This document shows positions 24,163 to 32,511 of a stretch of 34,995 bases of DNA, piece after piece. Positions within the stretch are counted from its first letter, which is position 1, and every line of letters begins with the position of its first letter. The DNA comes from Acidobacteriota bacterium (GTDB lineage Bacteria; Acidobacteriota; Thermoanaerobaculia; Gp7-AA8), in contig QHVS01000155.1 in the NCBI GenBank assembly GCA_003223635.1, positions 502 to 35,496 of the forward strand. Direction: 5' to 3'. The translations under genes and the position numbers were made by a program. The notes below the pieces were generated by a model, which saw only the letters and a program-made list of their open reading frames with translations, made no database searches and had not been told where the DNA came from.

Positions 24163-25568
24163 AGCTCGCGCACGATCTGGCCAACCGACAACCGGTCGAG
24201 GGCAGTGCGCGTCGATTGCTTGAGCCGCTCGAACAGCTCGCTGATCGCCGCCGCTTCGCGATCGCCTGGCGTGATCTCCGGCATCACGCGGTATCCGCCT
24301 TCCATCGTCAGCACGACTTCCTCGATGCTGATCCGGTCGGGGTCGCATCCGGGAACGAAGCCGGTCCAGTCCCCACGGATTTCCTTCACCAGCTTGGCGT
24401 CCTCCAGTTTGGCCAGGACGCGCAGCATCTGCGAGTCGGTGGTCCCTAACTGCTCCGCCAATCGATACGACGACGGTGCGTCTTCTCTCCGTTCGAATCG
24501 CCGGGCTATTTCGATCAGCGCGCGCAGCGCGAAGTAGAGATCGAAGCGCGGCTGATCTTCCACCTGCCGCTCGCTGGCGCGGAGCACGCCGTACAGATTC
24601 TGGTACACGTAACTGATCTCCACGCCCAGCAGGATGACCACCCACATCACCTCGATGGCGATGAGGAAGATGATGGCCAGGCCGAGGGTGCCGTAGATGA
24701 GGTTGAAGCGACCGTGCACCAGGCGTTCGGCGTAAAAGCCGAACAAGAAGCGCACCAGCGAGAAAAGCATCGCCGTGAACAGCCCTCCGACCGCGGCCGC
24801 GCTGAAGCGCACGCGCGCCGACGGAACGAGCCAGAAGAGCATGGTGAAGGCGATGAACAGGACGATGATCGGAACGATGCGGAAGGTGATGTCATGCTGA
24901 AAGAAGAAGCGGAGCAACCGGTTCCGCTCCAGCATGTTCGTGGAGGTGAAGGAGAGGCCCATCAGCACCGGACCCCAGAAGAAGAGCATGGTGAAGGCCA
25001 TGATCTTCTGGCGATAGCCGCGATTGCTTCGCACCTTCCAGATCTGATTAATCGTCGCCTCGACGGCCAGAAAAAGGCGGAACGCGATCACGATGAAGAC
25101 GATCACGCCGAATGTCGATGCTGCCTGCGCGTTTTCCGCGAATCGGGCCAGGTGATACGTCAGCACCGGTGACTGGTAGGGGATCACCACGTTGAGGATG
25201 TTGTCGATCTGGCTCTGAAAATTCGGAAAGAGCGTCTTGAAATACTGTTGCAGCACCTGGGTGAAGGCCACCAGGAGCGGGATGAGCGAAAGAAGCGTCG
25301 TGTAGGCCAGCGACGCCGCGCGCGACGTCCCTTCGATGGTGTAGAACTCACGACTCAGCTCGCGCACGAAGAGGAAAAACTCCACCAACAGAATTCGTGC
25401 GCGGCGGCGGCCGTGTGCCTCGCGGCGATACAGCAGAACCGCGGGGTCGGTCACCCACGACCAGAAATATGTGCGGGCGGCCAGGAAGCGGTCCCGCAAG
25501 GAACGGCGCGGGACTTCCACGGGAGGGTCGACCATCGGCTCAACTATAGACGCAACTGGCGCGCCCAC
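24117..25568 (-). CDS. YihY/BrkB-family membrane protein with extended C-terminal domain
   Basis: AASLAYTTLLSLIPLLVAFTQVLQQYF...YGTLGLAIIFLIAIEVMWVVILLGVEISYVYQN. Start may be ATG at 25535. Overlaps the PAP2 3' end by 46 bp (convergent). Confidence 0.92.
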   Translation of the reverse strand: MGAPVASIVEPMVDPPVEVPRRSLRDRFLAARTYFWSWVTDPAVLLYRREAHGRRRARILLVEFFLFVRELSREFYTIEGTSRAASLAYTTLLSLIPLLVAFTQVLQQYFKTLFPNFQSQIDNILNVVIPYQSPVLTYHLARFAENAQAASTFGVIVFIVIAFRLFLAVEATINQIWKVRSNRGYRQKIMAFTMLFFWGPVLMGLSFTSTNMLERNRLLRFFFQHDITFRIVPIIVLFIAFTMLFWLVPSARVRFSAAAVGGLFTAMLFSLVRFLFGFYAERLVHGRFNLIYGTLGLAIIFLIAIEVMWVVILLGVEISYVYQNLYGVLRASERQVEDQPRFDLYFALRALIEIARRFERREDAPSSYRLAEQLGTTDSQMLRVLAKLEDAKLVKEIRGDWTGFVPGCDPDRISIEEVVLTMEGGYRVMPEITPGDREAAAISELFERLKQSTRTALDRLSVGQIVRELYAPRAARTEDRASR

Positions 25569-25581
25569 CCTGGAGCGCTGG

Positions 25582-25678
25582 CGACCCGCCGGCGGGTGCG
25601 CGGGCTACCAGCCCGCGCCGGCAAGTTGCCGGCGCACCCGCCGCCAAGTTGGCGGCGGTCCCAAGGGGTGGGCGGCCC
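25582..25678. repeat. String of GC-rich hairpins in a divergent intergenic region
   Basis: CCGGCGGGTGCGCGGGCTACCAGCCCGCGCCG (identical to 4431-4462), GCCGGCAAGTTGCCGGC, GCCGCCAAGTTGGCGGC, AAGGGG...CCCCTT. Confidence 0.92.
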
Positions 25679-25696
25679 CTTGCATAATGGCCGCGC

Positions 25697-26203
25697 ATGG
25701 CTCCCCAGGTGATCATCCCGGAGGTCATCGAGCCCGATGAGAAGCTGCCGCGCGATCTGGTCGCGCTGCGCCGGTTCGCCTTTCTGTTGGACGAGGCGGT
25801 AGCGATTCCCGGCACGACGCGACGAATCGGCCTGGACGGCGCGATCGGACTCATCCCCGGCGTGGGGGATGTCATCGGCGCGCTGCTCTCGACGTGGATC
25901 ATCATCGGCGCGCTCCGCCATCGCGTTCCGCTGCTGAAGGTAACGCGCATGGTGGTAAACGTTCTGGCCGATATGGTGATTGGAGAAGTCCCGGTGATCG
26001 GAGACATCTTCGATTTCCTGTTCGAAGAGAACGTGATGAATCTGCAGTTGCTGCTTCGCTATCGCGACCGCTCGCGGCCACCGCGTTCGTTCGCTTCCAT
26101 CGCCGTCAGCGCGCTTCTGCTCACGTGTTTCATCCTCGCCGTCGCCCTCACCTTTCTAGGCCTGACCATCGCCGCCGTTTTGTGGCTGGCCGGACAACGC
26201 TGA
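25697..26203 (+). CDS. DUF4112 domain membrane protein
   Basis: LLDEAVAIPGTTRRIGLDGAIGLIPGVGDVIGALLSTWIIIGALRHRVPLLKVTRMVVNVLADMVIGEVPVIGDIFDFLF. Confidence 0.94.
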   Translation: MAPQVIIPEVIEPDEKLPRDLVALRRFAFLLDEAVAIPGTTRRIGLDGAIGLIPGVGDVIGALLSTWIIIGALRHRVPLLKVTRMVVNVLADMVIGEVPVIGDIFDFLFEENVMNLQLLLRYRDRSRPPRSFASIAVSALLLTCFILAVALTFLGLTIAAVLWLAGQR

Positions 26204-27459
26204 TGCTCTTTCGAAAGCGCAAGCAGCCTCGCTATCCCCGGCGCCCGCCGCTGCCGATCATCCGGCGCCGGCTTCCGATGCGCTATCAGATGAAGCATCA
26301 GTTCGGGGTGCGCGATCTGGCCTTTCTGCAGACCATGCACGCGCTGACCGGCGCGCCGCTCTCGGAAGGCAATCACGTGACCATCCTCAAGAACGGGGTG
26401 GAGATCTTCCCGCCGATGCTGGCCGCCATTCGCGCGGCGAAAAAGACCATCAACCTGGAGTTCTACATTTACTGGGATGGGGAGATCGGCCGCGCCTTCG
26501 CCGAAGCGCTTGCGGAGCGCGCCCGGGCAGGCGTGCAGGTGAAGGTCATTCTTGATGCGGTCGGCTCCGCGCCGATGTCACGATCGCTCATAGACTTCAT
26601 GACCCGAAACGGAATCGATCTGGAGTGGTATCACCCCCTGCGCTGGTACACGCTCTCGCGATTCAACCATCGCACACATCGGAAGCTCCTCATCGTCGAT
26701 GGCGAGGTCGGCTTCTCCGGCGGTGTGGGCATCGCCGACAACTGGCTGGGCAACGCCGATTCCAAGGATCACTGGCGCGAAACTGTGGCCGGGGTTGAGG
26801 GACCGGTCGTCACACAGATGCAGTTCGCCTTCCTGGACAACTGGGTGAAGAGCCGCGGCGAGCTGCTCACTGGGCTCGATTACTTTCCGCAGGTGGAGCG
26901 GCGCGGACCGCATCTCACGCAGGTGATCAAGTCATCCCCGACTGAGGGAAGCTCCGCCGTGAAGCTGCTGTACATCGTCTCCATCGTCAGCGCCACGCAC
27001 TCGATCTACATCAGCAACGCCTACTTCGTCCCCGACCGCGACACGATTCGCGCGCTGGAAGGCGCGGTGCGGCGCGGAGTCGACGTGCGGGTCATTGTCC
27101 CCGGCGAATTCACCGACGTTCCGCTGGTCCGGCAGGCCAGCCGCATGCACTACGAGCTGCTCCTCCGCCGCGGCATCCGCATCTTCGAATATCAGCCCAC
27201 CATGATGCACGCCAAGACCATGGTGGTGGACGGCTACTGGTCGACCATCGGCTCCTCGAACTTCGACGATCGCAGCTTCCGCATCAACGACGAAGTCAAC
27301 GTCAACGTCTACGACGATGAAATCGCCCGGCAGATGGAGGCGATGTTCTTCCACGACCTGGCGCAATCGAACGAGATCACGCTGCGGCACTGGTTCCGTC
27401 GCCCGCGCCTGGCGAGGGTGAAGGAGAAGCTGGCGGATCTCTTGAAGCCGCAGTTGTAG
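26203..27459 (+). CDS. Cardiolipin synthase/phospholipase D family protein
   Basis: Two HKD motifs: NHRTHRKLLIVDGEVGFSGGVG and MMHAKTMVVDGYWSTIGSSNFDDRS. ATG at 26203 overlaps the DUF4112 stop. Confidence 0.95.
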   Translation: MLFRKRKQPRYPRRPPLPIIRRRLPMRYQMKHQFGVRDLAFLQTMHALTGAPLSEGNHVTILKNGVEIFPPMLAAIRAAKKTINLEFYIYWDGEIGRAFAEALAERARAGVQVKVILDAVGSAPMSRSLIDFMTRNGIDLEWYHPLRWYTLSRFNHRTHRKLLIVDGEVGFSGGVGIADNWLGNADSKDHWRETVAGVEGPVVTQMQFAFLDNWVKSRGELLTGLDYFPQVERRGPHLTQVIKSSPTEGSSAVKLLYIVSIVSATHSIYISNAYFVPDRDTIRALEGAVRRGVDVRVIVPGEFTDVPLVRQASRMHYELLLRRGIRIFEYQPTMMHAKTMVVDGYWSTIGSSNFDDRSFRINDEVNVNVYDDEIARQMEAMFFHDLAQSNEITLRHWFRRPRLARVKEKLADLLKPQL

Positions 27460-27509
27460 GTGGAGCGGCGGGCTTTAGCCCGCCGGCGGCCTGAAGGCCG
27501 TCGCTCCAC
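27460..27509. repeat. 50-bp palindromic element filling the whole cls-gnd intergenic gap
   Basis: GTGGAGCGGCGGGCTTTAGCCCGCCGGCGGCCTGAAGGCCGTCGCTCCAC: outer stem GTGGAGCG/CGCTCCAC plus two internal hairpins; second copy at 32646-32699. Confidence 0.97.
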
Positions 27510-28931
27510 TCACATATGCGCCCAGTCCGTGTGCAGGAACGGCGCGTTCGGTCCCTTGTCGTTCCGCTGATACGTGTGCGCGCCGAAATAGTCGCGCTGC
27601 GCCTGAGTCAGATTCTGAGGAAGCTCGGCGCTGCGATACGCATCGAAATAGGCCAGGCTGGCGGACATCGCCGGCACGGCAATCCCGCTGGACTGGGCGA
27701 GTGAAATGGCGCGCCGCCACGCCACCTGTGAATCGCGGACGCGCGCGCTGAACTCTTCGTCCAGCAGGAGATTCGGAAGCTGCGGCTTGCGCTCGTAGGC
27801 GCGCATGATCGAGTCGAGGAACTTCGCGCGGATGATGCAGCCGGCCTTCCAGATGCGGGCCATCTCGCGCATGTTGATGTTCCACTTCCACTCCGCGGAT
27901 CCGGCCTGAATGAGAGCCATACCCTGCGCGTAGGAGCAGATCTTCGATGCGTACAACGCGTCGTGAACGTCCTGGATGAATTGTTTGCGATCGAATTTCG
28001 CCGCCGAGGGCGGCGGCGCCCCACCGAGCACTTTGCTGGCGGCCATGCGCTCTTCTTTCATGCTGGAGAGCACGCGCGCGTCGATCGCCGCGGCGATCGT
28101 GGGAATGGCCACGGCAAGATCGAGCGCCACCTGCGCGGTCCATTTGCCTGTCCCCTTCTGTCCCGCCTTGTCCAGCACCTTGTCCAGGAGAGGCGCGCCC
28201 GTTTCCGGATCCTTCACTCGGAAGATCCGGGCGGTGATCTCGATGAGGAACGACTCCAGCGGGCCGCGGTTCCACTGCTCGAAAATCTCCGCCAGCTCGC
28301 TGGCCTTCGCCCCCATCACCCTTCGCAGCATCTCGTACGCCTCGGCGATCAGCTCCATGTCGCCGTACTCGATCCCGTTGTGCACCATCTTCACGTAGTG
28401 ACCGGCACCATCCGGCCCCACGTGCGTGACACACGGGCCGGAGTCGCTTTTCGCGGCGATCGCTTCGAACACCGGCTGAATCGTCTTCCACGACTCCACC
28501 GATCCGCCGGGCATCAGCGAGGGACCGTGGCGCGCTCCCTCCTCGCCGCCGGAGACGCCGGAGCCGACGAAGTGAAAGCCTTTCGCTTCTACCCGCTTCG
28601 CGCGCTCCTGAGTGTCCTTGAACCAGGAGTTGCCACCGTCGATCAGGACGTCGCCGCGGTCGAGAAAGGGCATGATCTTCTCGATGGTTTGATCGACGGG
28701 CGAGCCGGCCTTGATCATCATCATGATTCGGCGCGGCCGCTCGATCGCTTTCGTGAAGTCTTGAAACGTCTTCGTCCCGGTGATTTTCTTTCCGCGGTTT
28801 TTCGTGACGAACTCGTCGACCTTCTCGGAATCCAGGTTCCACACTGCGACGGGAAAACCGTGCTCCTCGATGTTGAGGGCGAGGTTCTCCCCCATCACAC
28901 CCAGGCCGATCATGCCGAACTTCGCGGTCAT
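27510..28931 (-). CDS. gnd: 6-phosphogluconate dehydrogenase, decarboxylating
   Basis: MTAKFGMIGLGVMGENLALNIEEHGF, FVGSGVSGGEEGARHGPSLMPGG, VGPDGAGHYVKMVHNGIEYGDMELIAEAY, QAQRDYFGAHTYQR. Confidence 0.98.
   Translation of the reverse strand: MTAKFGMIGLGVMGENLALNIEEHGFPVAVWNLDSEKVDEFVTKNRGKKITGTKTFQDFTKAIERPRRIMMMIKAGSPVDQTIEKIMPFLDRGDVLIDGGNSWFKDTQERAKRVEAKGFHFVGSGVSGGEEGARHGPSLMPGGSVESWKTIQPVFEAIAAKSDSGPCVTHVGPDGAGHYVKMVHNGIEYGDMELIAEAYEMLRRVMGAKASELAEIFEQWNRGPLESFLIEITARIFRVKDPETGAPLLDKVLDKAGQKGTGKWTAQVALDLAVAIPTIAAAIDARVLSSMKEERMAASKVLGGAPPPSAAKFDRKQFIQDVHDALYASKICSYAQGMALIQAGSAEWKWNINMREMARIWKAGCIIRAKFLDSIMRAYERKPQLPNLLLDEEFSARVRDSQVAWRRAISLAQSSGIAVPAMSASLAYFDAYRSAELPQNLTQAQRDYFGAHTYQRNDKGPNAPFLHTDWAHM
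27999..28025 (-). repeat. 27-bp palindromic motif inside the gnd coding sequence (copy of 16680-16706)
   Basis: Minus strand GGTGGGGCGCCGCCGCCCTCGGCGGCG, encodes GGAPPPSAA. Confidence 0.8.
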
Positions 28932-31702
28932 ACTTTGGCCACGACGGCGTTCTTCACCGACTGCGCAAGACGCTCCAGGCCGCGGTCGACGTCCTGACCG
29001 AGATCGATGCTGACGGCGCGACGCTTCCGGCTGCTCAGCGATTGCAGGTCGCCGATGGCCTGTGCGCGAACGAGCACGCCAAACGTGAACTTCTCGCCCG
29101 GAATCGGGATGTCCTCTGACCCTCCGCCGGTGAGCTGCAGGAACACGCCCTTGTCCGGGCCGCCCTTGTGCAACTGGCCGGTGGAGTGGAGAAAACGCGG
29201 CCCGTAGCCGGTGGTCGTGGCCACATGCAGCGAGCGGGCGATGCTCTCGCGGATCTCTGCGATCCGCTGATCGCGCTTCGGCGTTTCGGCGAAGTATTCA
29301 GTCAGCGCGACGTAGTCGCCCGGCTTCACTTCCGCCAGCAGCGCGGCGATGGCCGGATCGTCGGGTTTGATCTGTTTGCCGGTGATGGTCATCTTGCCTG
29401 TCGACTTGAATTCCTCGAGCAGGCGCCTGGTGTTGTCCTTCGACTCCTGCACGTTCGGCTGATCGAACGCGTCGATGCTGAGGAGCGCGCCGGCGATGGC
29501 TGTGGCGAATTCCCAGGTGAAGAAGATCTCGCCGAGGTCGAGCGGATCGTCGAGGACCTGATCGACCACGGGATGGCCGGCATCGGCGAGCTCTTTCAGC
29601 CGCGCCACGTCGTCGGATCCACGGAGCCGGACGGCAACGAACAGCCGGTCGTTGCCGTAGTCGCGTGCGGCGAGCAGTGGTTCGCCGGCAACCGGCACGA
29701 CGCCCTTCCCTTCCTTGCCCGTGCTTTCTGCGATGAGCTGCTCAACCCACAGGCCGAGCGTATCGAGCGGCGCGGGTGTGATCAGGGTCAGCTTGTCGCG
29801 TCCCTGTCGGGCCATCGCGCCGATGACGACGCCGAGCATGGCCGCAGGATTTTTCTTCACCGTGGGAACCGTGGCCACGTGTGCGGCGTGCACGGCGCGG
29901 TCGAGGAGTTTCTCGACGTCGACACCGGCCAGCGCCGCAGGCACCATCCCGAAGTACGAAAGCGCCGAATAGCGGCCGCCGATGTCGGGTGGATTGATGA
30001 AGATCTTGCGGAACTTGTCGCGCTGCGCGTCGCGTCCGAGCTGCGTGTCGGGATCGGTGATGGCGATGAAGTTCTCGCCGGCCCGATCACCTTTGACCGA
30101 CTTCACGCGATCGTAGAAGTAGCGATGAAAGACGGCCGGCTCGGTCGTGGTGCCCGACTTGGAGGCCACGATGAAGAGCGCGCGCTCCAGCTTCAAACGC
30201 GACTCGAGATTGCGCACCGCCTCCGGAACGGTGGAATCGAGAACCGAGAGCGCCGGATAGCCGCTCCGCTTCCCGAACACGCGACGGGTCACTTCCGAGC
30301 AGAGGCTCGAGCCCCCCATACCCAGGATGACGACGTCGTCGAAGTCGCGGCGCACGGAGTCGGCGAAGGCCCGAAGCTCGCTCGCCTTCTTCGACATCTG
30401 CTCGACGACGTCGAGCCAGCCGAGAGCGTTGGCGATGATCTTCTTGTGCGCCTCGTCTGATTTCCACAGCGTGGCGTCCTTCTTCCAGATCCGCTCGACG
30501 AACTTTTCTTTTTCCACCCGCTTGATCGCTTCGTCGACGGCGGCCTGGTGCGGGCCGAGATGCTCCGTCTGCCGGTCGTCGAGGCCGCGGGTGACGGCGT
30601 CGCGGCGGGCCTCGATCGTGCTCAGGAGTGAAGCGAACGAATCCTCGAATGACTTCACGCCATCGATGGTGAGCTGCGACGTGATCTTCTGGAGGCTGAA
30701 TCCCTTCTGCTCGAACTTCCGCAGCACCTCCCGCGCTTCATCCAGGTTTTCCTCGATCGTGATTCGAACCTTTCCGTGATCCTTGAAGGCCTCGTAGGTC
30801 GCCGGAGGGAGAGTGTTCACCGTGTCCGGCGCGATGAGCGACTCGACGTAGAGCACGTTGCTGTATTTCGGATTCTTCGTCCCCGTCGACGCCCACAGCG
30901 GCCGCTGAACGTTCGCGCCTTTTGCTCGCAACTTCTGGAAGCGCGCGCTGGCGAACACCTTCTTGAACTGCTGATAGGCCATCTTGGCGTTGGCGATGGC
31001 CACCTTGCCCAGCACGGATTCCAGCTCCCGATCGCCGGCCTGCTCGAGCTTTGCTTCGATCTGCTTGTCCGCCATCGTGTCGATGCGGCTGACGAAGAAG
31101 CTGGCCACGGAGCGAATCTTGTCGATGGGCAGATTCTTTTCCACGCGGCGCTCCAGCCCGCGCAAGTACGCCTCCATCACCTGCCCATAGACGTCGTTGG
31201 AGAACAGCAGAGTGATGTTGATGTTGATGCCGTTGAAGATCGACTCCTCGATGGCCGGGATGCCCGCCGGCGTGCCGGGGATTTTCACCATCACGTTCTG
31301 CCGCTTCAGGGACTCGAAGAGCCGCTTCGCTTCGGCGATCGTCCCCTTCGTGTCGTTCGCCAGTAGCGGGCTCACTTCAATGCTGATGAAGCCGTCGCCG
31401 CCTTTGCAGCGCTCGTACACCGGCCGGAAAATATCGGCCGACTTGCTGATGTCGTCGAGGACCAGCGCGTCGTAGATCTCGTCGCGCGATTTGTTCTGCG
31501 ACGCGAGCTGGCGCAGTTGAGCGTCGTAGTCCTCGCTCCCTCCGATGGCCTTCTCGAAGATCGTCGGATTGGACGTCATTCCGCGGAGGTCATCCTCCTC
31601 GATCATCTGTTTCAGCTTGCCGGTAGTGATCAGCCGGCGTTCCATCTGGTCGTACCAGACGCTCTGGCCGACTTTGGCGAGTTCAGCAAGTGGGTTGCTC
31701 AT
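28928..31702 (-). CDS. Bifunctional transaldolase/glucose-6-phosphate isomerase fusion
   Basis: N-terminal transaldolase (LAELAKVGQSVWYDQMERRLI...GMTSNPTIFEKAI...MVKIPGTPAGIPAIEESI...RPLWASTGTKNP), C-terminal PGI (VILGMGGSSLCSEVTRRVF, FIVASKSGTTTEP, DPDTQL). Start set at MSNPLAELAKVG; the tracked 38-residue N-terminal extension runs toward the repeat at 31759-31834. Confidence 0.96.
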   Translation of the reverse strand: MSNPLAELAKVGQSVWYDQMERRLITTGKLKQMIEEDDLRGMTSNPTIFEKAIGGSEDYDAQLRQLASQNKSRDEIYDALVLDDISKSADIFRPVYERCKGGDGFISIEVSPLLANDTKGTIAEAKRLFESLKRQNVMVKIPGTPAGIPAIEESIFNGININITLLFSNDVYGQVMEAYLRGLERRVEKNLPIDKIRSVASFFVSRIDTMADKQIEAKLEQAGDRELESVLGKVAIANAKMAYQQFKKVFASARFQKLRAKGANVQRPLWASTGTKNPKYSNVLYVESLIAPDTVNTLPPATYEAFKDHGKVRITIEENLDEAREVLRKFEQKGFSLQKITSQLTIDGVKSFEDSFASLLSTIEARRDAVTRGLDDRQTEHLGPHQAAVDEAIKRVEKEKFVERIWKKDATLWKSDEAHKKIIANALGWLDVVEQMSKKASELRAFADSVRRDFDDVVILGMGGSSLCSEVTRRVFGKRSGYPALSVLDSTVPEAVRNLESRLKLERALFIVASKSGTTTEPAVFHRYFYDRVKSVKGDRAGENFIAITDPDTQLGRDAQRDKFRKIFINPPDIGGRYSALSYFGMVPAALAGVDVEKLLDRAVHAAHVATVPTVKKNPAAMLGVVIGAMARQGRDKLTLITPAPLDTLGLWVEQLIAESTGKEGKGVVPVAGEPLLAARDYGNDRLFVAVRLRGSDDVARLKELADAGHPVVDQVLDDPLDLGEIFFTWEFATAIAGALLSIDAFDQPNVQESKDNTRRLLEEFKSTGKMTITGKQIKPDDPAIAALLAEVKPGDYVALTEYFAETPKRDQRIAEIRESIARSLHVATTTGYGPRFLHSTGQLHKGGPDKGVFLQLTGGGSEDIPIPGEKFTFGVLVRAQAIGDLQSLSSRKRRAVSIDLGQDVDRGLERLAQSVKNAVVAKV

Positions 31703-31758
31703 GGGATCCTCCGCTACCAGCGCGAGAGCATATCGCTCGATCGCGGCGAAGGGATAGC

Positions 31759-31834
31759 TGTGCAGCACAGGCAGGAGTGCCTGTGCCACACGAGAGAGTA
31801 GTTGTGGCACAGACACTTTTGTCTGTGCAGCACA
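31759..31834. repeat. Inverted pair of 32-bp palindromes (TGTGCAGCACAGGCA...TGCCTGTGCCACA type)
   Basis: 31759-31790 TGTGCAGCACAGGCAGGAGTGCCTGTGCCACA; reverse complement of 31803-31834 is TGTGCTGCACAGACAAAAGTGTCTGTGCCACA. Confidence 0.95.
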
Positions 31835-31835
31835 G

Positions 31836-32507
31836 TCACTCCTCGACGCCGGCGCGCTTGATCGCGCGCGCCGCGATGCGGGCCACGAAAATCGAAACAG
31901 CGAACGCGATCACCACTCCCACAACGGTGATGACCGTCTTCGTCGTGTTCTGCGTGGCTACCGCCGCTCCCGCCGCTCCGAGATAGACGAAGGCGATCGC
32001 GCCCGGGAGAATGCCGATGAATGTGGCGATCACGTATTGCAGGGTCCCGATGCCGGTCAGACCGAACGCGTAATTCATGAACAGGAACGGGAAGACAGCC
32101 GCCAGCCGCACCAGGATGACGATCTTCATCCCTTCGCGGGCGATAGCTCGATCGACGGCGCGAAACTTCGGATTGGCCGCCGCCATCGCCTCCACTCGCT
32201 TTCGCAGCACGGTGCGAGCGAGCAAGAAGGCGATCGTCGCCGCCATCGTCGCTCCGATGGCCACGACGATGCTCCCGGCAACGACGCCAAACAGCGCGCC
32301 CGCGCCGATGGTCAGAATCGAGGCCGGCACGATCACGCCGGCGATGGCGTATCCGAGTGTGTAGACGACGTAGCCGAGCGAGCCGAGTCCGCGGACGTAA
32401 ACCTGGAATTGGCGCAGCCAATCGCCGATAGGCAGCAGTCGCAGCGCGACGATGAGTGCGATCAGCGCGACCAGCGCGATTGCCGGTTTCAGGAACTTAC
32501 GTTTCAG
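31836..32507 (-). CDS. VTT/TVP38-TMEM64 (DedA-like) membrane protein; start unresolved
   Basis: PASILTIGAGALFGVVAGSIVVAIGATMAATIAFLLARTVLR...FLFMNYAFGLTGIGTLQYVIATFIGILPGAIAFVYLG. Homologous-looking sequence extends upstream of the GTG at 32336 to about 32507 without ATG/GTG/TTG. Confidence 0.8.
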   Translation of the reverse strand: MKRKFLKPAIALVALIALIVALRLLPIGDWLRQFQVYVRGLGSLGYVVYTLGYAIAGVIVPASILTIGAGALFGVVAGSIVVAIGATMAATIAFLLARTVLRKRVEAMAAANPKFRAVDRAIAREGMKIVILVRLAAVFPFLFMNYAFGLTGIGTLQYVIATFIGILPGAIAFVYLGAAGAAVATQNTTKTVITVVGVVIAFAVSIFVARIAARAIKRAGVEE

Positions 32508-32511
32508 ACCT

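Noticed and set aside
27460-27509. Classic Rho-independent terminator
   Set aside because: Strong GC stem but no T-tract on either strand; a termination role remains possible but not in canonical form.
27475-28842. 455-aa minus-strand ORF overlapping gnd
   Set aside because: Shadow ORF in another frame of gnd; low-complexity Arg/Gly/Ala composition typical of GC-rich alternative frames.
29168-31366. Plus-strand ORFs 29168..30460 and 30776..31366
   Set aside because: Antisense to the strongly supported tal-pgi fusion; no domain recognised.
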